DNA of 64,000 nt from Pseudomonadota bacterium (GTDB lineage: Bacteria > Pseudomonadota > Alphaproteobacteria > Acetobacterales > Acetobacteraceae), in NCBI GenBank assembly GCA_021851785.1, contig JAJZBV010000008.1, forward strand, positions 24,937 through 88,936, given 5' to 3'. The position numbers and the translations under genes were made by a program. Shown piece by piece: positions 28,603 through 37,053 of the stretch. Position 1 is the stretch's first letter. The number at the start of each line of letters is the position of its first letter. The notes beneath the pieces are model-generated. The model had not been told where the DNA came from. It ran no database searches and saw nothing but the letters and a program-made list of their open reading frames with translations.

Positions 28603-30669
28603 TCAGCCTTCGATGAGCGAGAAATCGGCGAAGCGGTTCATGGTATCGCGGATGCGTGAAAGAAGCCTCAACCGGTTGCGGCGCAAGGCGGGATCGGGGT
28701 CGTTGACGGTGACTTTATCGAAGAAGGCGTCCATGGGCGCGCGGAGAACGGCGAGATCGTGAACGAATTGGGACAGATGATACTCTGATTGATAGCCCTC
28801 GGTGTTCACTCCGGACCTTTTTTCGAAATCGAGCAGAGTGCGAAAGAGAGTCGGCTCCTCATCGGTTTTGAAAAGAAATTCGTCGACCTTTCCGGTGTGC
28901 GGGCCGTCTTTTTTGTCCTCGATGCGGAGAATATTGGCGGCACGACGATAGGCTGCGAGCAGATTGGCGCCGTTGTTGCTGGTGAGAAGCGCGGAGATGG
29001 TGTTGGCGCGGGCCAGCAGCCGGAAGATATTATCATCGGCGGAGATGGCGAAAACGGCGGCAAGAACGTCGTGCCGCTTGCCCTCGGCGCGCAGTTGAAC
29101 CCGCAGCCTCTCGACGACGAATGCGATGATGTCATCAATGGGAACGGCCATACCGAGACCCTGTCCGGCCATTTCCAGGGCTTCACGAAGGGAGAAAAAC
29201 TCTAGATGAAATCTCGGAATGATCCGGACGATGCCCAGGGCGGCGCGGCGAAGCGCGTAGGGATCGCCGGAGCCGGTCGGTTTTTCGCCAATCGCGAAGA
29301 AGCCGGCAAGCTGATCAACTCTATCCGCCAAGGCAACGGCAATTGAGACACTTTGCTCGGGCAAGTCATCAGAAGCGTCTCTGGGCAGATAATGATCGCG
29401 GATCGCCTCGGCGATCTCGGGTGCCTCGCCGTCATGAAGCGCGTAGTAATAGCCCATGACGCCTTGCAATTCAGGAAATTCGCCGACCATACCGGTGGTG
29501 AGATCGGCTTTGGCGAGCAGCCCGGCGCGGGCGGCCAAATCCGCATTGGCACGGACCAGAGGCGCGATATATCTCGCCAGCCGCTCCAGCCGCTGCGCAC
29601 GGTCATATTGCGTGCCGAGCTTGGCGTGGAAGGTCACCGTTTTCAGCGCTTCCACCCGGCTTGCCAGCCGCACACGGCGGTCGAGATCATAAAAATGCCG
29701 GGCATCGGAGAGACGCGCGCGCAGCACCCGCTCATTGCCGGCGATGATCGCGGCACCGCCATCCTCCGCCGTGATATTGGCGATGAAGGCGAAATGCGGC
29801 GCCGGCGTCCCGTCGGGGCGGCGGGTGGAAAAATAGCGCTGGTTGACGCGCATCGAGACCTGCCGCACCTCGGCCGGCAACTCCATGAACGCGTCATCGA
29901 TGCGTCCGAGGAGGGCAACCGGCCATTCGACGAGGCCGGTCACCTCATCGAGCAGCCCGTCATCGGGGGCGATCCGCAAGCCGCGTGAGGCGGCGAGCGC
30001 TTCGAGATCGTCCCGGATTTTCTCCCGCCGCTCGGTGGGGTCGGCAATGACGAAATGTTGGCGTAATTGTGCCTGCCAATCCTCGGCATTGCGCACGGCA
30101 AAAGCCCCCGGCGCGAGGAACCGGTGGCCCTCGGTCTCGTTCCCCGAGGCGAGGCCATGCCCGTCATCCTCGCCCTGGCGCAAATCGAACCGCGCCACCT
30201 CGCCATCGAGCAGACAGACGATGCGGCGCAACGGCCGCACCCAGGCAAAGCGGCTTTTGCCATCTCCCCAGCGCATCGATTTCGGCCAGGGGAAACGCCA
30301 GAGGAGGCCGGGCATCACCCCGGCGATCACTTCGGCGGCGGATTGGCCGGGGATGGTCCGGCGCAGAACCCAGTAATCGCCCTCGGCCACGAGTTCCTCG
30401 CGCGCCGCGCCGTGTTTGCGGAGAAACCCGGCGAGCGCCGCCTCCGGCGCGCCCGCGCGCGGCCCGCGCTCGGCGATCTCGCGCGCCGCGACCTCGCCCC
30501 GAACCTCGACCGAAAGCGCGATCCGCCGCGGCCCCCAAAACAGTTTGGGGATGCCGGGCTTCAGCGGCGCCAACCCCTCGGCGACGAGGCGCGCGAGGGT
30601 TTCGGCGCCCCGCGCCTGCATCCGCGCCGGAATCTCCTCGGAAAACAGTTCGAGAAAAAATTCCGGCAT
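28603..30669 (-). CDS. glyS: glycine-tRNA ligase beta subunit
   Basis: The 688-residue beta chain begins EFFLELFSEEIPARMQARGAE, the signature of the alpha2-beta2 bacterial enzyme, and includes ERVLRARLSDARHFYDLDR, FPELQGVMGYYYALHDGE and GSGDPYALRRAALGIVRI. It binds tRNA and works with GlyQ to charge glycine. The start shares a base with the glyQ stop (TAATG). In glyS the A/T content and rare codons are higher between about 28.8 and 29.6 kb than in neighbouring genes, but the frame is intact. Confidence 0.96.
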   Translation of the reverse strand: MPEFFLELFSEEIPARMQARGAETLARLVAEGLAPLKPGIPKLFWGPRRIALSVEVRGEVAAREIAERGPRAGAPEAALAGFLRKHGAAREELVAEGDYWVLRRTIPGQSAAEVIAGVMPGLLWRFPWPKSMRWGDGKSRFAWVRPLRRIVCLLDGEVARFDLRQGEDDGHGLASGNETEGHRFLAPGAFAVRNAEDWQAQLRQHFVIADPTERREKIRDDLEALAASRGLRIAPDDGLLDEVTGLVEWPVALLGRIDDAFMELPAEVRQVSMRVNQRYFSTRRPDGTPAPHFAFIANITAEDGGAAIIAGNERVLRARLSDARHFYDLDRRVRLASRVEALKTVTFHAKLGTQYDRAQRLERLARYIAPLVRANADLAARAGLLAKADLTTGMVGEFPELQGVMGYYYALHDGEAPEIAEAIRDHYLPRDASDDLPEQSVSIAVALADRVDQLAGFFAIGEKPTGSGDPYALRRAALGIVRIIPRFHLEFFSLREALEMAGQGLGMAVPIDDIIAFVVERLRVQLRAEGKRHDVLAAVFAISADDNIFRLLARANTISALLTSNNGANLLAAYRRAANILRIEDKKDGPHTGKVDEFLFKTDEEPTLFRTLLDFEKRSGVNTEGYQSEYHLSQFVHDLAVLRAPMDAFFDKVTVNDPDPALRRNRLRLLSRIRDTMNRFADFSLIEG

Positions 30670-31526
30670 TATCCGCCCTCGCCCGCGAGCCACGCCTCGG
30701 CGCAGCGTTTGGCGAGCGCCCGCACCCGCCCGATATAGGCGGCGCGCTCGGCGACGCTGATCACGCCGCGGGCATCGAGCAGATTGAACAAATGGCTCGC
30801 CTTGATGCACTGGTCATAGGCCGGCTGAGCGACGCCGGCATCGGCGAGCCGCGCGCATTCTCCTTCCGCGTCGGCGAAATGGCGCGCCAGCATCGCGGTA
30901 TCGGCCAACTCGAAATTATGCCGCGAGTAATCGCGCTCGGCGCGCAGGAACACGTCGCCATAGGTCACGCCGGCGCCGTTGAAATCGAGAGCGAAGACGT
31001 TTTCCACCCCCTGGACATACATCGCGAGGCGCTCCAGCCCATAGGTCAGCTCGGCGCTCGGGAGGGCGCAGGCGATGCCGCCGACCTGCTGGAAATAGGT
31101 GAACTGCGTCACCTCCATGCCGTCGCACCAGACCTCCCAGCCGAGGCCCCAGGCGCCGAGCGTCGGGCTCTCCCAATCGTCCTCGACGAAGCGGATGTCA
31201 TGCCGCGCGGGATCGATCCCGAGCGCGCGATAGCTGTCCAGCAACAGCGCCTGCGGATCCGGCGGGCTCGGCTTGAGCAGCACCTGATATTGATAATAAT
31301 GCTGCAAGCGATTCGGATTCTCGCCATAGCGCCCATCGCTCGGCCGCCGTGATGGCTGCACATAGGCCGCCCGCCAGGGTTTTTCGCCGAGTGCGCGCAG
31401 CGTCGTCGCCGGGTGGAAGGTGCCGGCGCCGACCTCCATGTCGTAGGGCTGCAAAATGAGACAGCCCTGCCGCGACCAGTAGTCATGCAGGCGGAGGATC
31501 AGCTCCTGAAAGCTCGGCGCGGACAT
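30669..31526 (-). CDS. glyQ: glycine-tRNA ligase alpha subunit
   Basis: The 285-residue catalytic alpha chain starts [20 protein letters not shown] and has [42 protein letters not shown] and [21 protein letters not shown], all typical of GlyQ. ATG 31526 is chosen with GGAG five bases upstream; ATG 31535 is also in frame. It is coupled to glyS by a one-base overlap. Confidence 0.96.
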   Translation of the reverse strand: MSAPSFQELILRLHDYWSRQGCLILQPYDMEVGAGTFHPATTLRALGEKPWRAAYVQPSRRPSDGRYGENPNRLQHYYQYQVLLKPSPPDPQALLLDSYRALGIDPARHDIRFVEDDWESPTLGAWGLGWEVWCDGMEVTQFTYFQQVGGIACALPSAELTYGLERLAMYVQGVENVFALDFNGAGVTYGDVFLRAERDYSRHNFELADTAMLARHFADAEGECARLADAGVAQPAYDQCIKASHLFNLLDARGVISVAERAAYIGRVRALAKRCAEAWLAGEGG

Positions 31527-31658
31527 GGGCTCCATTGACGAAACGGGGGCGGGGCGTCAGATGGCGCGCACCATAGGGGCGAACCCCAAACCCGGCAAGG
31601 AGACCCGGCAAGGCGAGCGCCCGTGACGATCCCGAACGAACCGCCCGAAAGGACGACG

Positions 31659-32096
31659 ATGAACCCGACGACCACGGCCGAGCAACTGATCCGCGATTAC
31701 TACGCCGCCTTCAACCGCGACGACATGGCGGGTTTCCTCGCCCTGCTCGCGGACGACGTGATCCACGATATCAGCCAGGGCGAGCGCGAGATCGGGCGGG
31801 AGCGGTTCGCCCGCTTCCTCGACCACATGAACCGCTGCTATCACGAACGGGTCGCCGATCTCGTGGTCATGACCGAGCCCGGCGGGCGACGGGCGGCGAC
31901 GGAATACACCATCCATGGCACCTATCTCGCGACCGACCCCGGCGTTCCCCGCGGCACCGCGCCGGCGAGCGGGCAAAGCTACGTCCTCCCGGCCGGCGCT
32001 TTTTTCGAGATCCATGACGGCAAGATCGCGCGCGTCAGCGTTCACTATAACCTCGGTGATTGGATCGCGCAGGTGAATGAAGGGACGGCGCCGTGA
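31659..32096 (+). CDS. NTF2-like (SnoaL/ketosteroid isomerase-type) protein
   Basis: The 145-residue protein has the cone-fold pattern of the family: AEQLIRDYYAAFNRDDMAGFLALLADDVIHDI, then an HGTYLATDPGVP strand and a closing AFFEIHDGKIARVSVHYNLGDW. Members range from isomerases to hydrolases and binding proteins, so no substrate is assigned. ATG 31659 follows AAAGGACGACG. It is divergent from glyQ and lies 56 bp before lutA. Confidence 0.8.
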   Translation: MNPTTTAEQLIRDYYAAFNRDDMAGFLALLADDVIHDISQGEREIGRERFARFLDHMNRCYHERVADLVVMTEPGGRRAATEYTIHGTYLATDPGVPRGTAPASGQSYVLPAGAFFEIHDGKIARVSVHYNLGDWIAQVNEGTAP

Positions 32097-32152
32097 TCGC
32101 GGGACGACGCGGCCTCTTTCGCCGGCGCCGGTCTCTCGGCTAGAGTGGTTTT

Positions 32153-32917
32153 ATGTTGCAAGCCAGTCCGCGCGTCGCGCTGTTCGTCACCTGCCTCGTC
32201 GATCTGCATCGGCCGACGGTGGGCTTCGCCGCCATCCGCCTCCTTGAACAGGCAGGCTGCCAGGTCGAGGTGCCGCGGGCGCAGACCTGCTGCGGCCAGC
32301 CGGCCTATAATTCCGGCGACCGCGAGACCGCACGCGACCTCGCTCGCTCCATTCTGGAGGCGTTCGGCGGCTATGATTACGTCGTCGTCCCCTCGGGCTC
32401 CTGCGGCGGCATGCTGCGCCATCATCTGCCGACCCTGTTCGAGGACGACCCCAATCTCCGCGCCCGCGCCGAAGCCCTGGCCGAGCGCACCCATGAGCTG
32501 GTGAGTTTTCTTACCGATGTCATGGGGTTGGAGCGCGTCGCCGGCGCCGCCTCGGGCACCGTCACCTATCATGATAGTTGTAGCGGTCTGCGCGAACTCG
32601 GGATCAAGGCGCAGCCGCGGCGGCTGCTCACCGGCCTCGGCCTCACCATCAAGGAGATGGCGGAGCCGGAGGTGTGCTGCGGCTTCGGCGGCACGTTCTG
32701 CGTCAAATACCCTGAAATCTCCACCCGCATGGTCGCCGACAAGGCGGCCGACATCGCCCAGAGCGGCGCCGAGACGCTGCTCGCCGGCGATCTCGGCTGC
32801 CTCCTCAACATGGCCGGGCGGCTGAAGCGGGAAGGCAGCGCCGTCAAGGCGCGCCACGTCGCCGAGGTGCTCGCCGGCATGACCGGCGCGGTGCCGCCGA
32901 TCGGCGAGGCCGGCTGA
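32153..32917 (+). CDS. lutA: L-lactate utilization protein LutA (cysteine-rich Fe-S protein)
   Basis: LutA/YkgE is one of three subunits that oxidise L-lactate to pyruvate. The 254-residue protein contains two CCG-type domains: AQTCCGQPAYNSGD with PSGSCGGMLRHH, and YHDSCSGLRELG with EVCCGFGGTFCVKYPEIS. These cysteines bind iron-sulfur clusters or contact partner subunits. lutB and lutC follow at once, forming a complete lutABC operon. No lactate permease or FAD-type lactate dehydrogenase is present in the window. Confidence 0.92.
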   Translation: MLQASPRVALFVTCLVDLHRPTVGFAAIRLLEQAGCQVEVPRAQTCCGQPAYNSGDRETARDLARSILEAFGGYDYVVVPSGSCGGMLRHHLPTLFEDDPNLRARAEALAERTHELVSFLTDVMGLERVAGAASGTVTYHDSCSGLRELGIKAQPRRLLTGLGLTIKEMAEPEVCCGFGGTFCVKYPEISTRMVADKAADIAQSGAETLLAGDLGCLLNMAGRLKREGSAVKARHVAEVLAGMTGAVPPIGEAG

Positions 32918-32948
32918 GAAATCCGGCGGAAAAACAGGGAAACGCGGC

Positions 32949-34382
32949 ATGCTCTCCACCTCGCCCGCCTTCAAGGAAAACGCGCATAAAGCGATCGCCG
33001 ATGTCGGCCTGCAGAAAGCGTTGACCAGGACCAAGCCGCATTTCCAGGGCCGGCGCGCGAAAGCGGTCGAGGCTTTGCCGGAATTCGAGCGTCTCCGCGA
33101 GATCGGGCGCGACATCAAGAACCACACCCTCGCCAACCTCGATTTCTACCTCGAGACCTGGGCCGGCAATGTCGAGCGCGCCGGCGGCCAGGTGCATTGG
33201 TGCGCGACCGCCGATGACGCCCGCGCCGCCGTTCTCGGCATTTGCGAGCGCGTCGGCGCGAAGACGGTGACCAAGGGCAAGTCGATGATTTCCGAGGAAC
33301 TCGGGATCAACGAGCATCTCGAACAGCACGGCATCACCCCGGTCGAGACCGATCTCGGCGAATACATCCTCCAGCTTCGCCGCGAACCGCCGAGCCATAT
33401 CATCGCCCCGGCCTTCCACCTCAACCGCGAGGATTGGGAGGAGAGCTTCCGCCGCGCCCACACCGATCTCCCCGCCGACCGCGTGTTTCGTGAACGCCGC
33501 GACATCCTGACCGAGGCGCGCGCGAAGCTCCGCGCCCGCTTCCTCGCCGCCGATGTCGGCATCACCGGGGCCAATTTCCTGATCGCCGAGACCGGCTCCT
33601 CGGTCATCGTCACCAATGAGGGCAATGGCGATCTGACCCAGACCCTGCCGCGCGTGCATATCGTCCTCGCCAGCATCGAAAAGATGGTGCCGACGCTGGA
33701 GGACGCGACCAACATGCTGCGTCTCCTCGCGCGCTCGGCGACCGGGCAGGATTTTTCCGTCTATACCACGTTCTCGACCGGGGTGCGCCGCGAGGGCGAC
33801 CTCGACGGGCCGGAGGAATACCACGTCATCCTGCTCGATAATGGCCGCAGCGCCATGCTCGGCACCGAGTTCCAGGACATGCTGCGCTGCATCCGCTGCG
33901 CCGCCTGCATGAACCACTGCCCGGTTTATGGCGTCGTCGGCGGCCACGCCTATGGCTGGGTGTACCCCGGGCCGATGGGCGCGGTGCTCACGCCGACCCT
34001 GATCGGCATCGATCAGGCCGGGAATCTCCCCAACGCCTCGACCTTCTGCGGCAAATGCGAAAGCGTCTGCCCGGTGAAGATTCCCTTGCCGAAAATGATG
34101 CGCCATTGGCGCGAGCGCGAGTTCGAGCGCCATCTGACGCCGGGCGCCGTCCGCACCAATCTCGCGCTTTGGGGGTTTGTCGCCCGCCGTCCGGGGCTCT
34201 ATCGGCTGGCAACCCGGATCGGCGCCGGCGTGCTCGGCTGGCTCGGGCGCCGGCGCGGACGACTTTCCCGCTTTCCCTTCGCCGGCGGCTGGACGGCCGG
34301 GCGCGATCTGCCGACGCCGGAGGGCGAGACCTTTTTTGCCCGTTATGCAAGCGAGCAGCGTGGCAAGAGAGGCCGCGCATGA
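32949..34382 (+). CDS. lutB: L-lactate utilization protein LutB
   Basis: The 477-residue protein has a LUD domain (LTRTKPHFQGR region through ETGSSVIVTNEGNGDL) and a ferredoxin-like part with two four-cysteine motifs, CIRCAACMNHCP and CGKCESVCPVKIP, for [4Fe-4S] clusters. It transfers electrons from lactate oxidation toward the respiratory chain. Spacing is 31 bp from lutA with an AGGGAAACG site; the stop overlaps lutC (ATGA). Confidence 0.94.
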   Translation: MLSTSPAFKENAHKAIADVGLQKALTRTKPHFQGRRAKAVEALPEFERLREIGRDIKNHTLANLDFYLETWAGNVERAGGQVHWCATADDARAAVLGICERVGAKTVTKGKSMISEELGINEHLEQHGITPVETDLGEYILQLRREPPSHIIAPAFHLNREDWEESFRRAHTDLPADRVFRERRDILTEARAKLRARFLAADVGITGANFLIAETGSSVIVTNEGNGDLTQTLPRVHIVLASIEKMVPTLEDATNMLRLLARSATGQDFSVYTTFSTGVRREGDLDGPEEYHVILLDNGRSAMLGTEFQDMLRCIRCAACMNHCPVYGVVGGHAYGWVYPGPMGAVLTPTLIGIDQAGNLPNASTFCGKCESVCPVKIPLPKMMRHWREREFERHLTPGAVRTNLALWGFVARRPGLYRLATRIGAGVLGWLGRRRGRLSRFPFAGGWTAGRDLPTPEGETFFARYASEQRGKRGRA

Positions 34383-35134
34383 GCGCCGAGGCAAGCCCCC
34401 CCGGGCGCCCCCCCGGGCGCGTCGCCATTCTCGGCGCCATCCGCCGCCATCTCCGCCGTGGCGCCCTGCCCGAGGATCAGGCGGCGATGCTGCGGGCGCG
34501 TCTTGCCGCCCATCCCCGCCATCTCATCCCCGCCCGCTCGCGTCTGTCGCGCGCCGGGCAGGTCGCCCTCTTCATCGCCAATGTCGAGAAGGAATTCGGC
34601 AGCGTCGCCCGCCTTGCGGATGCGCGCGCGGTGCCCGGCGCCATCGCCGATTATCTCGCGCAGCAGAATCTTCCCTCCGAGATCGTCATGGCGCCGCATC
34701 CCGAATTGCGGGAGATCCCGTGGGCGGAGCGGCCGCTGCTCAAGCTCCGCGCCGGGCGCGCCGAGGCGAGCGACCTGGTCAGCCTGCAACAGGGTTTCGC
34801 CGCCATCGCCGAGACCGGCACGCTGATGCTGCCGGCCGCGCCCGAGCGGCCGACGACGGTCAATCTCCTCGCCGATACCGCGCTGGTCCTGCTCCGCGCG
34901 AGCCGCATCGTCGGCGCCTATGAGGAGGCGTGGGATCTGCTCCGCGCCGAGCGGCGCGATCCGCTGACCGGCGGGTTCATGCCGCGCAATGTCATGCTGG
35001 TGACCGGGCCGTCGCGCTCGGCGGATATCGAGCAGACGCTGGAACTCGGCGCGCATGGGCCGCGCCGGCTGCATATCCTCCTGCTCGACGACGACGAGGC
35101 GGCGCGCGCCACGCCGGAAAGCGTCCCAAAGTGA
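34379..35134 (+). CDS. lutC: L-lactate utilization protein LutC (LUD domain)
   Basis: The 251-residue LUD-domain protein has IAETGTLMLPAAPERPTTVNLLADTALVLL, GGFMPRNVMLVTGPSRSADIEQTLELGAHGPRRLHILLLDD, the usual LutC C-terminal half. It completes the lutABC operon and overlaps lutB by four bases. Two C7 runs lie in the first ten codons (SPPGRPPGR). Confidence 0.92.
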   Translation: MSAEASPPGRPPGRVAILGAIRRHLRRGALPEDQAAMLRARLAAHPRHLIPARSRLSRAGQVALFIANVEKEFGSVARLADARAVPGAIADYLAQQNLPSEIVMAPHPELREIPWAERPLLKLRAGRAEASDLVSLQQGFAAIAETGTLMLPAAPERPTTVNLLADTALVLLRASRIVGAYEEAWDLLRAERRDPLTGGFMPRNVMLVTGPSRSADIEQTLELGAHGPRRLHILLLDDDEAARATPESVPK

Positions 35135-35135
35135 C

Positions 35136-35675
35136 ATGCCGCGCGATGGATCGCGTCGAAGCGCGCCGAGCGAGGCCGATCTCACCCTCTGGGCGGCTTT
35201 TGTCCGCGACATAAAACCGCTTCCCGGCCGCGCCCGGCCGGTTTTGGTGGAGATCCCGCAAACCCCGCCGCCGGCGCCGAGCCCGGCCCCAGACCTTCCC
35301 GCCGCTCCGCTCCCGCGCCGCGCTCCCGCGCCGCGAGCGCCGCTGGTGATCGGCGTCGCGCCGGCCGGGCTCGATGGCGCGACCTGGGAGCGGCTGCGCT
35401 CGGGGCGGCTGCGGCCGGCACGGGTCGTTGATCTCCATGGTCTCACGCTGGCTGAGGCGCACCGCGCCTTGCTCGCCGCTGTCGCGGCGGCGCGAGCGGA
35501 ACGGTTGCGGTGCATCGAAATCATCACCGGACGCGGCAGCGGCGAGGCGGGCGGCGCGATCCGGCGCGAATTGCCGCATTGGCTGAACCTCCCGGCGCTT
35601 CGCCCGCTGCTGCTCGCCGCCGCCCATCCGCACCGCGCCAATCCCGGCGCGACCCGTCTCCTCTTCCGCAAATAG
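35136..35675 (+). CDS. Smr domain-containing protein
   Basis: The 179-residue protein has a disordered Pro/Arg-rich N-terminal half (PPPAPSPAPDLPAAPLPRRAP) and a C-terminal Smr domain with VVDLHGLTLAEAHRALL and CIEIITGRGSGEAGGAIRRELPHWL, the two conserved blocks of the MutS2-type Smr nuclease fold. It starts two bases after the lutC stop (TGACATG), so it is probably co-transcribed, although a link to lactate use is not expected. Confidence 0.85.
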   Translation: MPRDGSRRSAPSEADLTLWAAFVRDIKPLPGRARPVLVEIPQTPPPAPSPAPDLPAAPLPRRAPAPRAPLVIGVAPAGLDGATWERLRSGRLRPARVVDLHGLTLAEAHRALLAAVAAARAERLRCIEIITGRGSGEAGGAIRRELPHWLNLPALRPLLLAAAHPHRANPGATRLLFRK

Positions 35676-35701
35676 GCCGGAGCCGCCGTTCGCGGCGCGG
35701 T

Positions 35702-35715
35702 TTGATCCAGATCAA
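35702..35715. promoter_or_regulatory. FNR/FixK/Dnr-type binding site
   Basis: TTGATCCAGATCAA is a perfect match to the palindromic consensus TTGAT-N4-ATCAA. It sits 61 bp before the pqqC start and 26 bp after the Smr gene stop, so oxygen- or NO-dependent control of pqqC is likely. A half-turn-spaced -10 element was not clear. Confidence 0.7.
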
Positions 35716-35775
35716 GGCCGGCCTCTCCCGCCTCCCGGAAGATGCGCCGGAGACGACCAGGAGAAAGAAACCACA

Positions 35776-36510
35776 ATGACCGCGATGATGAGCCCTGCTG
35801 ATCTGGAGCGCGCGCTCCGTAAGATCGGCGAGGAACGCTATCACAATCTCCACCCGTTCCACAAAATGCTGCATGGCGGGCGGATGAATTTCGGCCAGGT
35901 GCAGGCCTGGGCGCTGAACCGCTACGTCTATCAGGCGGCGATTCCGAGGAAGGACTCGGCGCTGATGGCGAGGCTCGAGGATCGCGCGTTGCGGCGCGAA
36001 TGGATCCATCGCATTCATGACCATGACGGCATTGATGCCGATAGCGGCGGCATCGAGCGCTGGCTCAGGCTCACCGACGGGCTGAAGCTCGGCCGCGCCT
36101 ATGTCATCTCGCAGGAAGGCGCGCTGCCGGCGACCAAATTCGCGGTCGAAGCCTATGTCCGCTTCGTCTATGAACGCCCGACGCTGGACGCCATCGCGTC
36201 CTCGCTGACCGAACTCTTCGCGCCGGCGATCCATGCCGAGCGCATCGCCGGCATGCTGGAACACTATGATTTCATCAGCGACGATCTCGTCGCCTATTTC
36301 AGGAAGCGCCTGGATCAGGCGCCGCGCGATTGCCGCTTCGCCCTCGCCTATGTCCAGGAACATGCGCGCACGCCCGAGCAACAGGCGGCGGTTCTGGCGG
36401 CGCTGCGTTTCAAGACCGATGTCTTGTGGGCGCAGCTCGATGCGCTCTATTTCGCCTATGTCGAGCCGGGTTTCATTCCGCCCGGCGCGTTCCGCCCGGA
36501 CGTTGGGTGA
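35776..36510 (+). CDS. pqqC: pyrroloquinoline-quinone synthase PqqC (orphan)
   Basis: PqqC carries out the last, oxygen-using oxidation and ring closure in PQQ synthesis. The 244-residue protein matches the family along its length: YHNLHPFHKMLHGG, NRYVYQAAIPRKD (R49, Q53), HRIHDHDGIDADSGGIERWLRL (H83), SSLTELFAPAIHAERI and YFRKRLDQA, which contain the active-site residues known from the Klebsiella enzyme. No pqqA, B, D or E lies in the window, which is unusual since pqqC normally sits in that operon. A perfect FNR/FixK-type box precedes it. ATG 35785 is a second possible start. Confidence 0.9.
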   Translation: MTAMMSPADLERALRKIGEERYHNLHPFHKMLHGGRMNFGQVQAWALNRYVYQAAIPRKDSALMARLEDRALRREWIHRIHDHDGIDADSGGIERWLRLTDGLKLGRAYVISQEGALPATKFAVEAYVRFVYERPTLDAIASSLTELFAPAIHAERIAGMLEHYDFISDDLVAYFRKRLDQAPRDCRFALAYVQEHARTPEQQAAVLAALRFKTDVLWAQLDALYFAYVEPGFIPPGAFRPDVG

Positions 36511-36549
36511 TCGAGCGGTTGACCCGCTTCGCGGTTCAACTCGCTCGGA

Positions 36550-37053
36550 TCAACCGCAATCGCCGTCCCCGCGACCATCGAGAAACGCGGCGATCCCTGG
36601 GTTGCGGCGGAGTGTTGCGAGGTCGGCGGCGCTCGGGAGAAGCGGCTTGTCGCGCACCGCGTTCACCAGGCAGAGGAAGCCGAGCGGCGCATCGGGGGCG
36701 GCGCGGAACTGGTGCCAGGTCCAGCCCGGGATCGACACCAGATCGAAGGGACGGACCTCCGCGACCGCGTCCCCGACCAGCGCCCGGCCGCGCCCGCTGA
36801 GGATCATCACCGCATGCGCGTGCTCATGCCGCTCCAGCGTCGAATACCCGCCCGGCGCGACCTCGAAATAGCGCCATTCGGCGGCGAGTTCGGGGGTGTG
36901 GAACAGCACTTGCCGCGTCACCGCGCGAAACGGCGTCGTCTCGTCCTCCTTGTAGGCGAGGAGCGGCACCGCCGACCAGCGGAGGCCACCGCGAGCGAGC
37001 GGGTCGGCGCCGGTTGCGGCGGCGCGAAACGCCGGCGGGGGGCGATCAGACAT
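36550..37053 (-). CDS. cupin protein, probable methylthioxylulose 5-phosphate sulfurylase
   Basis: The 167-residue cupin has a metal-binding motif around GGYSTLERHEHAHAVMILSGRG (residues 68-89) and a second motif GWTWHQFRAAPDAPLGFLCLV. In Rhodospirillum rubrum a cupin encoded close to the RubisCO-like protein removes methanethiol from 1-methylthioxylulose 5-phosphate, giving deoxyxylulose 5-phosphate for isoprenoids. Here the gene overlaps the RubisCO-like gene by 8 bp, which strongly supports the same role. It converges with pqqC, 39 bp away. Confidence 0.75.
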   Translation of the reverse strand: MSDRPPPAFRAAATGADPLARGGLRWSAVPLLAYKEDETTPFRAVTRQVLFHTPELAAEWRYFEVAPGGYSTLERHEHAHAVMILSGRGRALVGDAVAEVRPFDLVSIPGWTWHQFRAAPDAPLGFLCLVNAVRDKPLLPSAADLATLRRNPGIAAFLDGRGDGDCG

